This document shows, one piece after another, positions 46,421-58,353 of a DNA stretch of 64,000 nucleotides. Source of the stretch: Muscardinus avellanarius (taxonomy: Eukaryota > Chordata > Mammalia > Rodentia > Gliridae); contig OY726557.1 of the NCBI GenBank assembly GCA_963383645.1, positions 152,962,201 through 153,026,200 on the forward strand. Direction: 5' to 3'. Both the position numbers and the translations under genes were made by a program. Each line of letters begins with the position of its first letter. The first letter of the stretch is position 1. The notes beneath the pieces were generated by a model that was given only the letters and a program-made list of their open reading frames with translations, was not told where the DNA came from and did not search any database.

Positions 46421-46974
46421 TGAAAATAATAGCATTCCAAGGGAGATTTGGAATCTCTTATCTTTAAATATTTTGAAAGCAATAAAGAGTAAAGTATTAA
46501 GTGTATTAATAATAAATCCTTAGCAATATGGGAAACAGACAAAAAGTTAAAATTTGATTATGGTTTGCTTTTTGGTGAAATGTATCGGATAATATTGAGT
46601 ATAAAAATTAAGACTTTTTTAAAATTAAGGCTTTTTTGATATCTGTCTCATACTACAAATTGAACATGTATAGTAGCAAACAACTACAGATCAAGATACA
46701 TAATTATCTTATGTTTATATATCAGAAAACTCAGACCATAGGCGAGTTTAAGTAGTTAATATATAAATTTTATTAGAAGGTTAGTATTTTGGTGATCACC
46801 AGAGCTATTTCACTATATTGTATTATTCCTACACTTTTGCCTTCCATATAATTTGCGGGGGTATAGTAATCAAATAGCAGCAGTTAAGGTATGTTTAAAA
46901 GCATTTTTATTCATTTTTATTGTTTTATGTGTTTTCGAAGTTCTTAGTATTATAATAAGATTGCTTTGCATAGT

Positions 46975-47235
46975 GGAAATGGCAATGGCTTTATAGACAT
47001 ACAAATCTGGATTCAAAACGGCTTTCTATAAAGTGAACTGAGACAAAACTAATCTTCTGCACTTATTGGTTAGACAAACTTGGGCAAGTTACTAACATTA
47101 CTTAGCTGGAATCCACTCTCCTATCTGGTAGAAATAATGCTACCTGTTTCATGATTTTGTTAGGAAAATGAAATAAAAAGGTGCTATAAAATACCTAGCC
47201 CAGGACCTAAGACAGGTAAGCTCAATAAGAAATTA
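46975..47235 (+). repeat. MIR SINE fragment
   Basis: aaatctggattcaaaacggc, acttgggcaagttactaaca, tgctataaaatacctagccc and gctcaataag cover most of a MIR. Confidence 0.7.
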
Positions 47236-48434
47236 CTGCTCCTTCTGTTACCATTGCTTTTCTGTTCAAGGGAGCAGAATTTCAAATGCATCATAAATAG
47301 TTGACTTGGGAAGCTGGACAAAAACTTTTATATACTTTTTATCTAATGAAAAATACATTTTTAGTTTGGACTAACATACAAGAACATAAATGCTAGAGAA
47401 ACAATATTTTTATATATTGATATTGCTTATATTTGATCCTCTCCTTTGCATTTTAGTAGAATATGTTCCCATCATCCTTTGTGGTTTTAAATTTACTTCA
47501 GGATCTTTGGAGAGGAGTGATTTCTCTATGCAACCATAGCATGTATAATTATAGCTACTAAAATCGTTTTGGAAAAGGATGCTATAGTCTCCATGGAAAC
47601 ACAAAGTGATAAGTGTATTGCAAAATATGTATTAGACATGTCATGTAGGCCAAGCACCTGGCTGTATTGTGAGATTCACGAGAAAACAAGATCACATGCT
47701 TTTGGCCCTTGCTGAACATAGCAGCCTAATATTGGATACAGAGAAGCCTTTCAATGATGTATAACACCTACTGCACAGAGTTAGTACTTAGATCTAGGAG
47801 TTCAAGAACATTTCCTGGATGATTCCTAGAGCAGTTCTTTAAGGCTTAAAAATGACAGATATATCAGAATTTATGATTCCTATTTTGACTGTAACACTGC
47901 GATGAATTACAATTCGATCATCTACATGAGGTAATTAGAAATCAAATTTATGGGAATGGGAAAGTATGTAAATTGGTGAGGATTGGCAAGGGAGTGACTG
48001 TTTTAGAGGACACTGTTATTATGGTTCAATAAATTACAATTTTATGACAAAGAAAAATGCAGCTGGCAATACATATCTGGAGTTGAAGAATAATTTGTGG
48101 TTCAGTTGAAATTTAGGAACAAAAGGTATAGGTAGTAAAAAAAATCAGTTAATTGTCACTAAAGAAGTTGGAGACTAAATGTGGGTTTTCTAATATATCC
48201 ATGAAGATGCAGTGTTGTCTGTTAGTAAGTAGGTATTATAAGTGAAAAGTTACATTAAATTAAGGAATATCTTTGGTGCTTTAAATAGTCTCAGCTCATT
48301 TTAACATCCCGATTTAGAAAAGATGAATGAGAATAAGAAATATAATATCAAGGGCTCATCAAGACATGTCAGAAATAGTTATTGACAGGAAAGGAGCCAG
48401 GGAGATCTTTGAGAATCTGGACATGTATAAATTG

Positions 48435-48479
48435 GCAGCTATGATGACAGCTATCTTTATGCATAAAGAAAGTTGTCTC
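48435..48479. repeat. 45-base local repeat, copy 1
   Basis: Matches 49311-49355 at 42 of 45 positions by eye, same orientation. Confidence 0.7.
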
Positions 48480-48968
48480 AAATTCTGTTTAAGAAACAGA
48501 GAATTGGGTCTTTCAAAGAGATGATACAAATACTTAATACAACGATAAAAACAAATTCTAAAACATATATTTAATTGCTACTGCTGTTCTCAAAGGCATG
48601 ATCCAGAAATAGCTGTACAGTTAATCTGATGGTAACAGAATATTGAGGTGAAAGCACACAAAGGCCCTCAAGAAGAATGAATCCTGTTAAAGAGAAAGCA
48701 TATCCCTTAGTTGAGCATCTTAGGAATAGCTGATGAGGAATCTGTTCTTCATAAAAGAAGGTGAAGAATCCAAATCCCCAGAGTGAGTGAAGCAAGTCAA
48801 ATCATAACTGGGTCAATAAAGTTGGGAAGCACAGTATCCCTGAGTAGCACTGTCAGTCGGGTGACTGGGAACACTTATATGAACAGGATTTCCTCTTGGG
48901 CAATTTTCAGATATTTGTTTGTATGGTGCTTCCATCTTCCTGGCTGCCACACCTTTTCATATACATAC

Positions 48969-48988
48969 GTGTGTGTGTGTGTGTGTGT
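48969..48988. repeat. (GT)n microsatellite
   Basis: About ten GT units adjoining an antisense SINE. Confidence 0.9.
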
Positions 48989-48989
48989 T

Positions 48990-49183
48990 TTGGTTGAAAC
49001 TGAATCCAGGGGCATTCTACCTCCGAAATACACACCCAGACCTCTGTAGTATTTTTTATTTGGAAACAGGGTTTCCCTAGTTGCTGAGAGCCTTGCTAAG
49101 TTCTGAGGCAGGATTTGAACCTGTGATCCTCCTGTCTCAGCCTCCCAAGTACTAGGATTACAGGCATTCATCACCATTCATAG
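48990..49183 (-). mobile_element. B1-dID SINE, antisense
   Basis: Reversed ID part (ggggcattctacctccgaaa) to caggcattcatcaccattc. It lies between the two copies of the 45-base repeat. Confidence 0.88.
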
Positions 49184-49310
49184 CTTTATACTAGACATTA
49201 TGGGAGTCATGTGTTTTATTTTAAAAAAATATGAAAAATATTAAGGAAAATCAAATGTAGATGGCATAATGAACCTCACGTACTGATTACTCAAATTAAG
49301 ACATTATCTG

Positions 49311-49355
49311 GGCAGCTGTGATGACATCTATCTTTATGCATAAAGAAAATTGTCT
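49311..49355. repeat. 45-base local repeat, copy 2
   Basis: Partner of 48435-48479. Confidence 0.7.
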
Positions 49356-49822
49356 TAGGTCTTGTTAACTTATGGAAACATAGGAAAGAGATTGACTACT
49401 ATATTTGGAATGATTGTAAGATGAAAGAATAGCTGTAAGATACAGAAAATTAAAGAGAGAAAATGACCACAGACTTATAATCTCCTTGAGGAGATGGAGA
49501 GATAAAGGAGTGGGCTTCAAAATTGAATAGGGTATGAAATACATCAGTCCAGTCCATACATGTATCTCATGAATCTAGAAGGCCCTGTATTTAAGTTGCA
49601 TGCCTAAATAAAATTTCTATATTGATGGATTATTTAATAATTAAGTAAATCTGGTTCTGATTTTCCTCTACTCTTTAGCTCTATAAACAGAAGACAAGTA
49701 TAGGTGGAATAAATGGTAAAAGGCTTGTAAATCTAGAAAAGAATATTTTCTAAATGTATAGCAGAAAGACTAAACTTTTTCTTGGTGTTTAGCCTGAGGC
49801 CCTTGTCCTCATTCTCCACCCC

Positions 49823-49824
<2 letters not shown>

Positions 49825-49856
<32 letters not shown>
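49825..49856. repeat. (CA)n microsatellite
   Basis: About 15 CA units. Confidence 0.92.
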
Positions 49857-49858
<2 letters not shown>

Positions 49859-51048
49859 GTTGCTGTTTCTTTTCTGAATGGGAAAAAGTTTCTCTTGATA
49901 GGGAAAGGGACATTTGCACAAGGCCACAAGTTAAAGCATAGCCTCTGGGCCTTTAGTATTTATTTTACTTTTCACTTGACATAAGAATATGTATGAGGAA
50001 GGTAAGGTAGGGATAAAATAGCCATTCACTTTATAATATTAAATTTCATTCATGGCATGACATGAATAATTCCATTTTATATATAACATATTTTTACATA
50101 ACAAAAATAATTCCATTTTCAAGATCATTAAGAAGAGTTATAGCTGAGTTTTCTTTAGTTTGCAGTTTTGTTATTGGCATTTCTCTGGCAGTGCCAATAA
50201 TAGATTTATAAGAAACAAGCATGCTGGAGCTTTGATATTGGTCTTTTTGGCCTCTATACCTATGATAAAATAAAACTTATTTTCTTTATAAGTTTTCCAG
50301 TCTCAGGTATCTTGCTATAGTAGCACAAATCTATGATTTATACTTTCTTAGGAAATAAATTAGTTGAATGTCAAATTCTGCTTTTCTATCTTATTATCTT
50401 ACTATTATGTCTTTGTGGTTTAATTTTGACAATGAGTTGTATTTCTGTATATAAAATTTTAAGTATACAAAAGTGTTGGGTGGATTATTTATAGACCGAG
50501 TATGTGGATCACCTCCATTTTTCCTCCATATTTTCATTTATCAGCTATTTTTATAATCTGGAAAACTTCTTAGCAAAGACTTTCTGAATTTGTTAATCTT
50601 AAACGGAACTTAATTAAAAAGGTAGAATTTATAACCTCTAAAATTTTAAACCGTAGGCAAAGACTCCTAAGTTCCCAGCCTCAACCTATATATTCCATGC
50701 ACACTGCCAGTGGTCGCTTTTGCTTGTAAGAGTTAAAAGTTGTCAGAGAGAAAGAAGGAGAATAGAACAAACTCTCTTTTTATTATTCCAATTAACTGTG
50801 GAAACTCCCTTACCCTCATTAGCAAGCAGCCCTCTATCTAAAATTTTCCAAGAATCCCAGAAGCAAATTCTATCTTAATGGGTCATGCCTGCCTCAGATT
50901 ACCTTGTGGAAATGATTAGTGTGCAATGTCCCCACTTCTGTTAATATTTGTGGCTACCACACAAAATTGCACTCAAGCAGAAGTGACTCATAATTACACC
51001 GATGCCACTCTTGGTCTGGCTGTGGTTTTTTGGAGTATAAGGAGGTCA

Positions 51049-51066
51049 AGGAGGAGATCTCCTCCT
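51049..51066. repeat. 18-base perfect palindrome
   Basis: aggaggagatctcctcct equals its own reverse complement, with ggtca and gacc just outside. Confidence 0.9.
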
Positions 51067-51699
51067 GACCGGCCTGGCCACCTCATGTCTGTTTGTATTC
51101 CTCCTAAATGCCACAGTTCTTTAATCACCTTGTGGCCACCCTTGCCTAGGCTGCAGTAGATATTAAATTCATGCTCAGAAGAGTAGGTCCAAGTTTTTGT
51201 TCTTTGGGTTACGTCTGTTTGGTTTATATTCTCAACTAGTATTACTAATCACATTCCTGTCTCCTTCTGGTCAAGAGGAGTTTTCCTCCTTAGCAGCTCC
51301 TCACTGAAACCCAGACTTTTCCAGGAGAATCCAAACTCTGTCAAGCCTAGCCATCAGTGTGAGGTTCCCTTTCCCAAAAGGGGCCCTTTGCAGAAGTAGT
51401 TCTGCATTATCATATCCATCATTTTCTAAGAAGTTTTAGTTGTAAAAGAGCGGGTTTGAAGTTCTTACTCCCATTAGTATTGGCAAACTACTCTCATAAG
51501 AACCAGCCCTTTCTTCTCAGGAGTATCATTAATTTATTCAACCAAGATGGACTATACTAGCAATTCTTCCCTTAGCAAAAGAGTATCCCAAGCTGACTTG
51601 TCTTCATTAAGAGAAAAGCAACATGCAACTCATTTTCAGATACTTTTGGTAAGATATTTTAAAAATTTCACCTAGTCAGATACTCTTCTTTAATAGCAG

Positions 51700-51960
51700 T
51701 AAGAACAGTATCTATTTTTAGGTGAGCACCTTCAGAATGGCAAGTATTTTACACAAATTATCTAATCCTTAAAGCAATTCTATGGAATAGGTATTATTGC
51801 TATTTTTTTTTTTTTTTTTACCATTCTCAAAGTTAAGAAAAAATTAAACAAAGAGAGGTTAAGCAACTTATTCAGAATGATACAGCTAGGAAGATTCAAA
51901 CTGAAGTCTGCCTGACTCAGAAGCCAGTTTGTTCTTTTTTCCACTATACCACAACAAATG
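51700..51960 (-). repeat. MIR-class repeat, antisense, with T insert
   Basis: aattatctaatccttaaagc, ataggtattattgctatt, gagaggttaagcaacttatt and gatacagctaggaagattc in order. A T15 run sits in the middle. Confidence 0.75.
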
Positions 51961-53568
51961 GGAAGGTCATCCCAGGAATAATATACAGTTGATAATAGAC
52001 ATAGGCGAGCAATTTCTAATATAGACATAACTGGATCCAAATCAGTTAATTTGTTCAGCCATTCAAAAACCATTGAGGATGGAGAGATAAGGAGGACAGT
52101 CCTTTCTTTCAAGGAGCTCTATCTAGTGAGGAGATGTGCCACAGAGAGGGAGGGGTCACCCATGGACAAGAGTGGGGGTGACTCCAGTCTCATGGCATTT
52201 CTCTGAGTCTTGTAGTTGGCTGTTTGCTTTCATCTTTCTCTTTCCTGCATTCTACTTTGCTTCTCCAGTTTAGAAAATTGTTTGCCACTGTTATAATGAT
52301 ATTAGATTTACTTGTGAGTGGTCTGTTAACATTTCTGGCAGTCTTGCCACCTCCAGTCATGCGTAAACTCCAGAAGAATGTATCTGCTTTGAGGACAAGT
52401 TGTGAGGACATTATTTTTTTTAGGAAGAAATGGAAAGGAGAGAGTGAAAGAAAGGGCCCAGAAAATGACTTGCCTATCTACCCATCTTCCTCTGAAAGAT
52501 CCAAATTAACAGCCCTGAGGATTAGAGACAGATTTGACTATGTGTGTAGAGGTACACTCGAGTGTGAGGGTGTCTGTGATTCACACTAATTACAGTTAGA
52601 AATGTTACAGGTTTTATCTTAAAATATTAATGCCTACTACTTACCATAAAGTGAATGCTCCATTGATAACTTCTTTCATTTCTAGTTTCAGAACTTTAGC
52701 ACTTCATACACAAAACACTGTGTTATCAACTCTTATAATAGAAAACCTACCTTGAATGTTGCCTTTCAGTCCAAATATTGTGATTGGAATGTTTTCAAAT
52801 CTGCTATAAATAATATTCCCCTAATAATTTTGCATGGGGCATATAAGGCAAGAGATAGAATCACATTATGGAACAAGAATTTGAAATGAAGCCAATTCAG
52901 TAGGAACCACATATATTTTAAAAACAGAGATAAAGTTGTTCAAAACAAAGTGTGTAGGTGTCTCCATGTTTGCAGATCTTGCATTGGCATATGGCAAGAG
53001 GACTGCATGTGAGATGTGCCTTTTTTAGAGCTTGCTGTCCCTTTTCATGACTCTCTCCTATCTAGCATGCTGGCCCTGGCATTTCTTTCTTCTTCTGTTT
53101 TTTTTTTTTTTTGTTTGTTTGTTTGTTAAGAGTATGTCTTTCTATTCAACCTAAGAAGTCCCATCTTTGTCATCTTCCAGCAAAAATTTGTCTGCTGGAA
53201 GGGCATGCCAGGATTCTTCATGTGGCACTCTATGTCACAGAGCTATCTTCCTATTGAATTGTTTTCATGCTGAATTTGGATTGCTACTGCTTTTCCTACT
53301 CTTCCCTTCCCTATGTCTCTGTGCAGTTGAAATGAAGTGTGATGGACTTGGCCGCTCCACCTGTAGGAAGGCTCTCATTCTAAGATGCAGACAGAAAAGG
53401 ACTTTAAAGAAAACAGAAGGCTCTTTAGTGGGTCTATAAATGTTGTCTTTGTTGTTTTTTTGGATAATGAGTTGTCTTCTGTATACAATTTCTCAAGTAT
53501 TGAAAAGAATGGTTCATCATAACAAGTTTTTAGATGAGCACATATGCCAGGAATGAAGAAACACTAAC

Positions 53569-53681
53569 CTTGTAACCCATGACCTCAGATTCATTAGCCA
53601 ATGGTATGACGGGCTCCCAGCCCAGAGAAACCTGAGAGCCTTGCTGTTCCCACCTAAGGTTGCCAGGTGCTTCACTGGGGG
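53569..53681 (-). CDS. CNTN5: CNTN5 exon, first half of FnIII domain 4
   Basis: This 113-base exon supplies two bases that finish the proline codon begun in the upstream exon, then 37 codons from [10 protein letters not shown] to VMGYK, ending in phase 0. It forms the N-terminal strands of the fourth FnIII domain: the P-x-x-P-x-N-L start, the conserved domain tryptophan in NLRWEQQ, and the strand [12 protein letters not shown] sequon (N-E-S) lies in LANESEV, a segment shared by all contactins in this position. The acceptor is ttttgcag/ccc and the donor is tacaag/gttagt, a slightly non-consensus GTTAGT. The true frame is not the one giving the longest open frame at this position, so simple ORF calling misses it. 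Confidence 0.85.
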
Positions 53682-54126
53682 CTGCAAAATAAACAGTGAA
53701 AAGTGAGCAGGCAGGATTCCCAAATACCTTCTCTCATTTAAATCCTTCAGAGGATTTCCATCTTTTCATGTGTTAGGTAGCTGGCTGGCACCATCAGCTT
53801 TCTTCCAAACTGGAGTCAGATAAGGAAGGTTTTTCTTGGGAGTGTCATTTTAATAGCTACTCTACTGAGCTTTTGAACTTGAATCCTTTTATCTCCCTTC
53901 TGTGTCAAAATCGCTTAGCCTTGTTTCACAGGAAGATAACCTTTATCTACTGTGAGAATGCAAAGTGTTCTGAGCTGGTTTTGGAATTCAGATGTAAGCA
54001 TCGAAGCAAGACTGTGAATCAAAACACCCCATTGACTCTGCTTATTATGTACCTCACAGAGCTTTCGGAAATGTGAAAAGATGTTTCTCTTTTATCTGAA
54101 ACAAACAAAAAGCCCAGGTCACTTAC
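53682..54126 (-). other. CNTN5: Short CNTN5 intron between FnIII domains 3 and 4
   Basis: 445 bases with GTAAGT donor and TTTTGCAG acceptor; no repeat recognised. Confidence 0.85.
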
Positions 54127-54313
54127 GGGATTTCTTGGTGGCTGCGCTGACTTCCTTGCTCGGTGGCCCGTATCCAGCTCCGTTGTAGGCCCTCACGGTG
54201 AAGTGATACAAGGTGTTCCCTTCCAATCCAGTCAGGATGACAAAAGACTCATTTCCCCTGGTTTTGACTGTTTCTGCTGCATCTTCTTGTTCCATGTCTT
54301 TCCAGTAACCAAC
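54127..54313 (-). CDS. CNTN5: CNTN5 exon, C-terminal half of FnIII domain 3
   Basis: This 187-base internal exon starts in phase 0 and ends after one base of a codon. It encodes 62 whole residues beginning [10 protein letters not shown] and ending SAATKKS. The end matches the last strands of a fibronectin type III domain: a [15 protein letters not shown] stretch (conserved L, Y and A-x-N) followed by a G-x-G-P turn. One N-glycosylation sequon (N-E-S) is present. The acceptor on the minus strand is ttgacag/gtt and the donor is tccc/gtaagt. The split proline codon is completed by the next exon at 53569-53681, which confirms the join. No ATG start is expected because this is an internal exon. 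It is the most upstream exon visible here. Confidence 0.85.
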
Positions 54314-54811
54314 CTGTCAACAGATTGTCACATAACAAATTCATTTTTGTTTCCAATGGGATTGTGACTGCTTGATGACCTTTTATTCTGAATGTCCCTG
54401 GACACCACTCCTGGAAAGAAATCACCTCAGATGACAAAATCAAGCAGTCTAACTAAAGAAGCCAAGTAATTGAATCCTCGGTCATTGCCCAATTTATATC
54501 TGTGTGAATTGTACGTAGTACTCAGCAAAGTAACAGAAAGTACTATCTCATATTCTGGTGATATGGAAGAACCCCAAATGCATCCTGAAATTAAGGAAGA
54601 ATCACTCAAAGAAATTGAAGATGTGCTTTTCCTTTCATAGGCAATCACAACTAATAGTCAAAACCAAGAAACTTTGAATTAGCTGACAAAGAGGCATGAA
54701 AATATTTCCTCTTGGGCTTCACATTAAGATGGACCATAAAAGCGGTGTCACTTTGGTGGAAAGGAGGTCACAGGACATGATATCTTGAAGTAGATTAAAT
54801 GTAGAGAAGTA

Positions 54812-54960
54812 AGCTGGGCATGGTAATTTCAGTACTTGGGAGGCTGAAACAAGAGGATCTTAGGTTGGAGACCATCCTCAGGAACTTAGCAAGAACCTGT
54901 TTCAAAAAAATAATAAATAATACTGGGTTATACATAGAGGTAGAATATTCTTTCTGTATA
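54812..54960 (+). mobile_element. B1-dID SINE, diverged and shortened
   Basis: gctgggcatggtaatttcag start lacks part of the left end; ID remnant gtagaatattctttctg precedes a TATC run. Confidence 0.8.
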
Positions 54961-54964
54961 TAAA

Positions 54965-54976
54965 TCTATCTATCTG

Positions 54977-55014
<38 letters not shown>
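54965..55014. repeat. (TATC)n microsatellite
   Basis: About 12 TATC units with one TGTC variant, right after a SINE tail. Confidence 0.95.
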
Positions 55015-55404
55015 ATCACCTATATATCATATTAGGCTATAGGAGGAAGGTGGAAAGAAATAGCTTTCTTTTGAAACTCTGTGCATTGAGATTGTTTTTC
55101 CCAATTCTGACTCATCATAACATACTTGATCCCTTTGCGAGACTAAGTAACCTTCCCTGTGATGCCTGTTCAGACACCAGGGGACTTAACTTTATGTCAG
55201 TTCATTATATAATGCTCCCCTGCCCCACACACCAAAATTACAGTAGAATCAGTAGTGGATGACTGCACCTATTTCACCTTCCTTCACAGTAGTACCTTGT
55301 CAACAACTGTAGAGTCTGGGAGATCAAACACATTTCCAGGATCTCTTTCAGCTAAATTTTCTGGTATATGATGTGGGCAGTGAAGAGTTTGGAATTTGGA
55401 GATA

Positions 55405-56115
55405 ATCTGTTTTTAATACTTTTATTGGTGCATTGCAATATTATAGTCTCACATCATAATGTAGTTCAGAGTGATAATGACATACATGCACATAGCAGTT
55501 GGAATTTTCCTCCAGCTCCCTCCCCACTCCCCCAATTTCCCATACATACTATTGAAATTGGCATTAAAATTGACATTATATTGAGAATATGTGGTATTCT
55601 CACATATGTGCATAATGTCAATGGAAGTGTTACCTTTATTAGTTCTCCCTCCTCCTTTAGATGACCATCCCTGCTCCACTGAGATTTTCCCTCCATTGTC
55701 TAAAATCCCTCTGGTATCTGGATTACTCCCTACCTTCTGCATGTGAGAGCAAACATATGACCCTTCACTTTCTGTGACTGGCTAATTTCACTTAACAGAC
55801 TATTCTCCAGGTCCATCTATTTTCCTGCAAATGACATAACTTTCTTATTCTTTATGGCTAAGTAGAATTCCATTGTGTGTATACCCCCCAAATTTCATAA
55901 TCCACTCATCTATTGATGAAGACTAGGTTGATTTTGTCATTAACTTCTGTGAATTGTGATACTCTAAACATGGATGTACATATAGTACTACAATACTCTG
56001 ATTTTAGTTTCTTTGGAAAGAACCGGGAGTGGTATAGCTGGATCATATGGTGGATTCATCCTAGTTTTCTGAGGATTTGATACACTGATTGAACTTTGGA
56101 GATATTCTGGAGCAT
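55405..56115 (-). mobile_element. Antisense L1 3' end (3' UTR and end of ORF2)
   Basis: Begins tacttttattggtgcattgc (3' terminus) and runs back through a C/T-rich 3' UTR complement into reversed ORF2 end sequence (agtagaattccattgtgtgt, ggtatagctggatcatatgg). Diverged and 5'-truncated. Confidence 0.82.
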
Positions 56116-56320
56116 GTCTAGGACACTACTTCCATTTGAGATCACAGGAAGCCATCATATGCTCAGATATGGACAATGAAAATGACATTTTAAAGGTCCC
56201 TGACCAGACTAGGTTCTGGCTTAAGGCAAAGGGAGTCAGAAATGGGAAGAGGAGGAAGTTACAAATTGCAACTTCAACTTTACAAAATGAAGATTGTACT
56301 TATAAGCCATTTTTTCATTG

Positions 56321-56343
56321 TAATATATATATATATATATATT
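56321..56343. repeat. (AT)n microsatellite
   Basis: About 11 AT units. Confidence 0.9.
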
Positions 56344-56345
56344 AG

Positions 56346-56393
56346 ATTTCACATTTAAATATATATATTTAATAATATATTTAAATGTGAAAT
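56346..56393. repeat. Perfect 19-bp inverted repeat with 10-base spacer
   Basis: atttcacatttaaatatat (56346-56364) and its exact complement (56375-56393). Very AT-rich, next to an (AT)n run. Confidence 0.9.
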
Positions 56394-56981
56394 GGCTTTA
56401 GCCTCTTACTTTATTCTGATGTCTTAGATGGGTGCATTATTGGTAGGTAACTTTCTAATAGAGTTCACCAGAGGAATAACAAGCCTTTGTCTTCAGTGGA
56501 CAAATTGTCTGATGGAACTTTGGTTTTCCCTTTTGGAAGAAGGTGATTACATTTTAATCTATTAAAGAGACATTTGCATGTACATAATATACATTATGTC
56601 AGGATAGCACATCGTGGTTACTAGTTCATGCTTTGGGGAGGTGTTGAAGGGGGGAAAGGAATGAGTAAGTAGGGGATAGTGTATGTTAGTGCTCAACATC
56701 TGCCTCACCACGTATCTAGTCTACCTTTCTATAATGATGGAGATGATAAACTAAAATTCTTATTTCTAAGCCTCCTTTGAATTCCAGATGTATTCAGCCA
56801 GTCAGATGTAGGTGCATGAGAGTTGAAAGTTCAAGTGAGATGAAGGAGAACCTTTGACACTTCTGCTTTTTTGCTGGAAAGCCCAGTAATAAAGGCATTT
56901 TTCATCATTTCCCGTATTAGAAACATTAATACATGTGTCCTTGCCTAGCCACTGGCTTTATGGGAGTCAAGAAGCAGGATA

Positions 56982-57113
56982 TGCCAGGATTGGTAGTATA
57001 TACTTAAATCCCAGTACTTGAAAAGCTAAGACAGGAGGACCACAGGGTTGAGGCCAGCCTCAGTAATTTAGGAAGACTCTCAGTAATCTAGTGAGACACT
57101 ACTTTAAAAAAAT
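56982..57113 (+). mobile_element. B1-half SINE remnant
   Basis: aaatcccagtacttgaaaag to gtgagacactactttaaaaa; the ID half is absent. The next SINE starts directly after its A run. Confidence 0.8.
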
Positions 57114-57115
57114 CA

Positions 57116-57310
57116 GCTGGGCATGGTGGTGCACACTTGAAATGCCAGCATTTGGGAGCCTGAGACAGGAGGATCTCTGTTTGCAGACAGTCTCAGCTAC
57201 TTAGGCTGTTTGCAACTTAGACCTTGTGTCAAAATAAAGAATAAAAAATAGGGCTGGGGATGTAGCTTAGAGGTAGAATACCTCTGGGTTCAATCCCCAG
57301 TAATGGATAA
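57116..57310 (+). mobile_element. B1-dID SINE, older type
   Basis: gctgggcatggtggtgcaca start, ID part gggttcaatccccagtaatg. Confidence 0.92.
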
Positions 57311-57350
57311 GAGCATACACACAAATACACACACAGACACACACAAGCAT
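57311..57350. repeat. CA-rich simple repeat
   Basis: Imperfect CA units (acacacaaatacacacacag) after the SINE tail. Confidence 0.8.
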
Positions 57351-57487
57351 GTGCATCAGGGTGTAACATAGCCATTTTTTTGGTGCAAAATATAGCAGGC
57401 CTGGTGGATTCTGGAATTGGCAACAGCAGTAGAGTCCCTGGAGATGGGGACAGTTTCCTCAACATGGCACCATCCTAATCATGAGTG

Positions 57488-57693
57488 TTTTTTTTTTTTT
57501 TATGGTACTGGGGATTGGATCCAGGGGCCTTTTACCTCTGAGCTATACATCAGCCCTATTTTTAATTTTTTATTTTGAAACAGGGTCTCACTAAGTTGTG
57601 GAGGGTAGCTGAGGCTGACTTTGAATATGCAATCCTCCTGTCTCACCTTCCCAAGTACTGGAATTACAAGCGTGCACCACCAATGCCTGGCTT
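57488..57693 (-). mobile_element. B1-dID SINE, antisense
   Basis: T13, reversed ID part (actggggattggatccaggg), ending caccaatgcctggct. Confidence 0.92.
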
Positions 57694-58353
57694 TTGAAAG
57701 TCATTTTGAAAGATCACCCTGTACTCTGTTAACTTTACTCCCCTAATAATTTTGGAAACTGTTGAATAATTTTTTGTTTAAATTAGTTGGACTAATCCAG
57801 TTCTTCATGACTGAACGCTGTCTGATATAACTTATAGATCTCTAATTTATATATGAAAGACTAATAAAATGATCAAATCCTATTTCTTAGCCTTGTCTCC
57901 CTATTGAATTGAACAAACATACAGCCGAGAGATTGAACTTCAGAAAGCTGGGATTTTTTTTTTGTGTGTGTGTGTTTTTTTTTTTCTTTTTAAGCTGGAA
58001 GCTTCTAACATTGTCTTTTATATGCTATTAGGCCTATTCCCAATTCTAAAATCTAGCTTATCTCTCTTGGTTTCAGAATGTATTTTTAACTGAAAAAAGA
58101 AAACTAAATTATTTTCAAGCTGCAAAATTGGCTGAGAAGCTGTTGGATGAACAAATGGATAACTTTCTTCTCTAGTAATAGATTTGATTTCTTGTTTTCT
58201 GTTTCAATATTCCTTAACTAGTTACATTATTTTAAATGTAATTAAATATATATTCTGAAGGAGCTGAATATGATTAAATTTTTGAAAATTACAGATTTTG
58301 ATGCAAATACAGATTTCAGTATAAATTCTGAACTTCTAAATATTGAATGTTTA

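Larger units (their letters stand above)
45958..53568 (-). other. CNTN5: CNTN5 intron splitting FnIII domain 4
   Basis: 7611 bases with GT and AG ends. Contains old repeats (46005, 46975, 51700), one SINE (48986), two microsatellites, a pair of similar 45-base segments and an 18-base palindrome. The stretches 47240-48430, 49360-51695 and 51960-53560 show nothing else I recognise; open frames there (for example 52224-52589) lack domains. Confidence 0.85.
39015..54313 (-). other. CNTN5: 3' end of the contactin-5 gene (last four exons)
   Basis: Four exons on the minus strand splice in frame to give the C-terminal end of a contactin, a neuronal GPI-anchored immunoglobulin-superfamily adhesion protein. 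Contactins have six Ig domains, four FnIII domains and a GPI signal; only the end of FnIII-3, FnIII-4 and the signal are in this window. Intron sizes from 5' to 3' along the gene are 445, 7611 and 4466 bases. All visible donors are GT and acceptors AG. The assignment to CNTN5, not CNTN3, 4 or 6, rests on remembered paralogue tails: this one ends in [10 protein letters not shown], while the others end differently. The upstream exons are outside the window, and no convincing further contactin exon was seen between 54314 and 64000. The 3' boundary is inferred from a polyadenylation signal. Confidence 0.85.

Noticed and set aside
52224..52589. 121-codon open frame on the plus strand inside a CNTN5 intron
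   Set aside because: No recognisable domain or splice signal, and it starts with a non-ATG codon (TTG or similar is allowed in the frame scan).
53517..53723. 68-codon minus-strand frame over a CNTN5 exon
   Set aside because: It is the wrong frame. The true exon frame is fixed by splice phases with the exons on both sides.
45789..54313. Assignment to CNTN4, CNTN3 or CNTN6
   Set aside because: The remembered C-terminal tails of those paralogues differ; only CNTN5 fits the IPSTSW end and the linker sequences. A database search would settle it.
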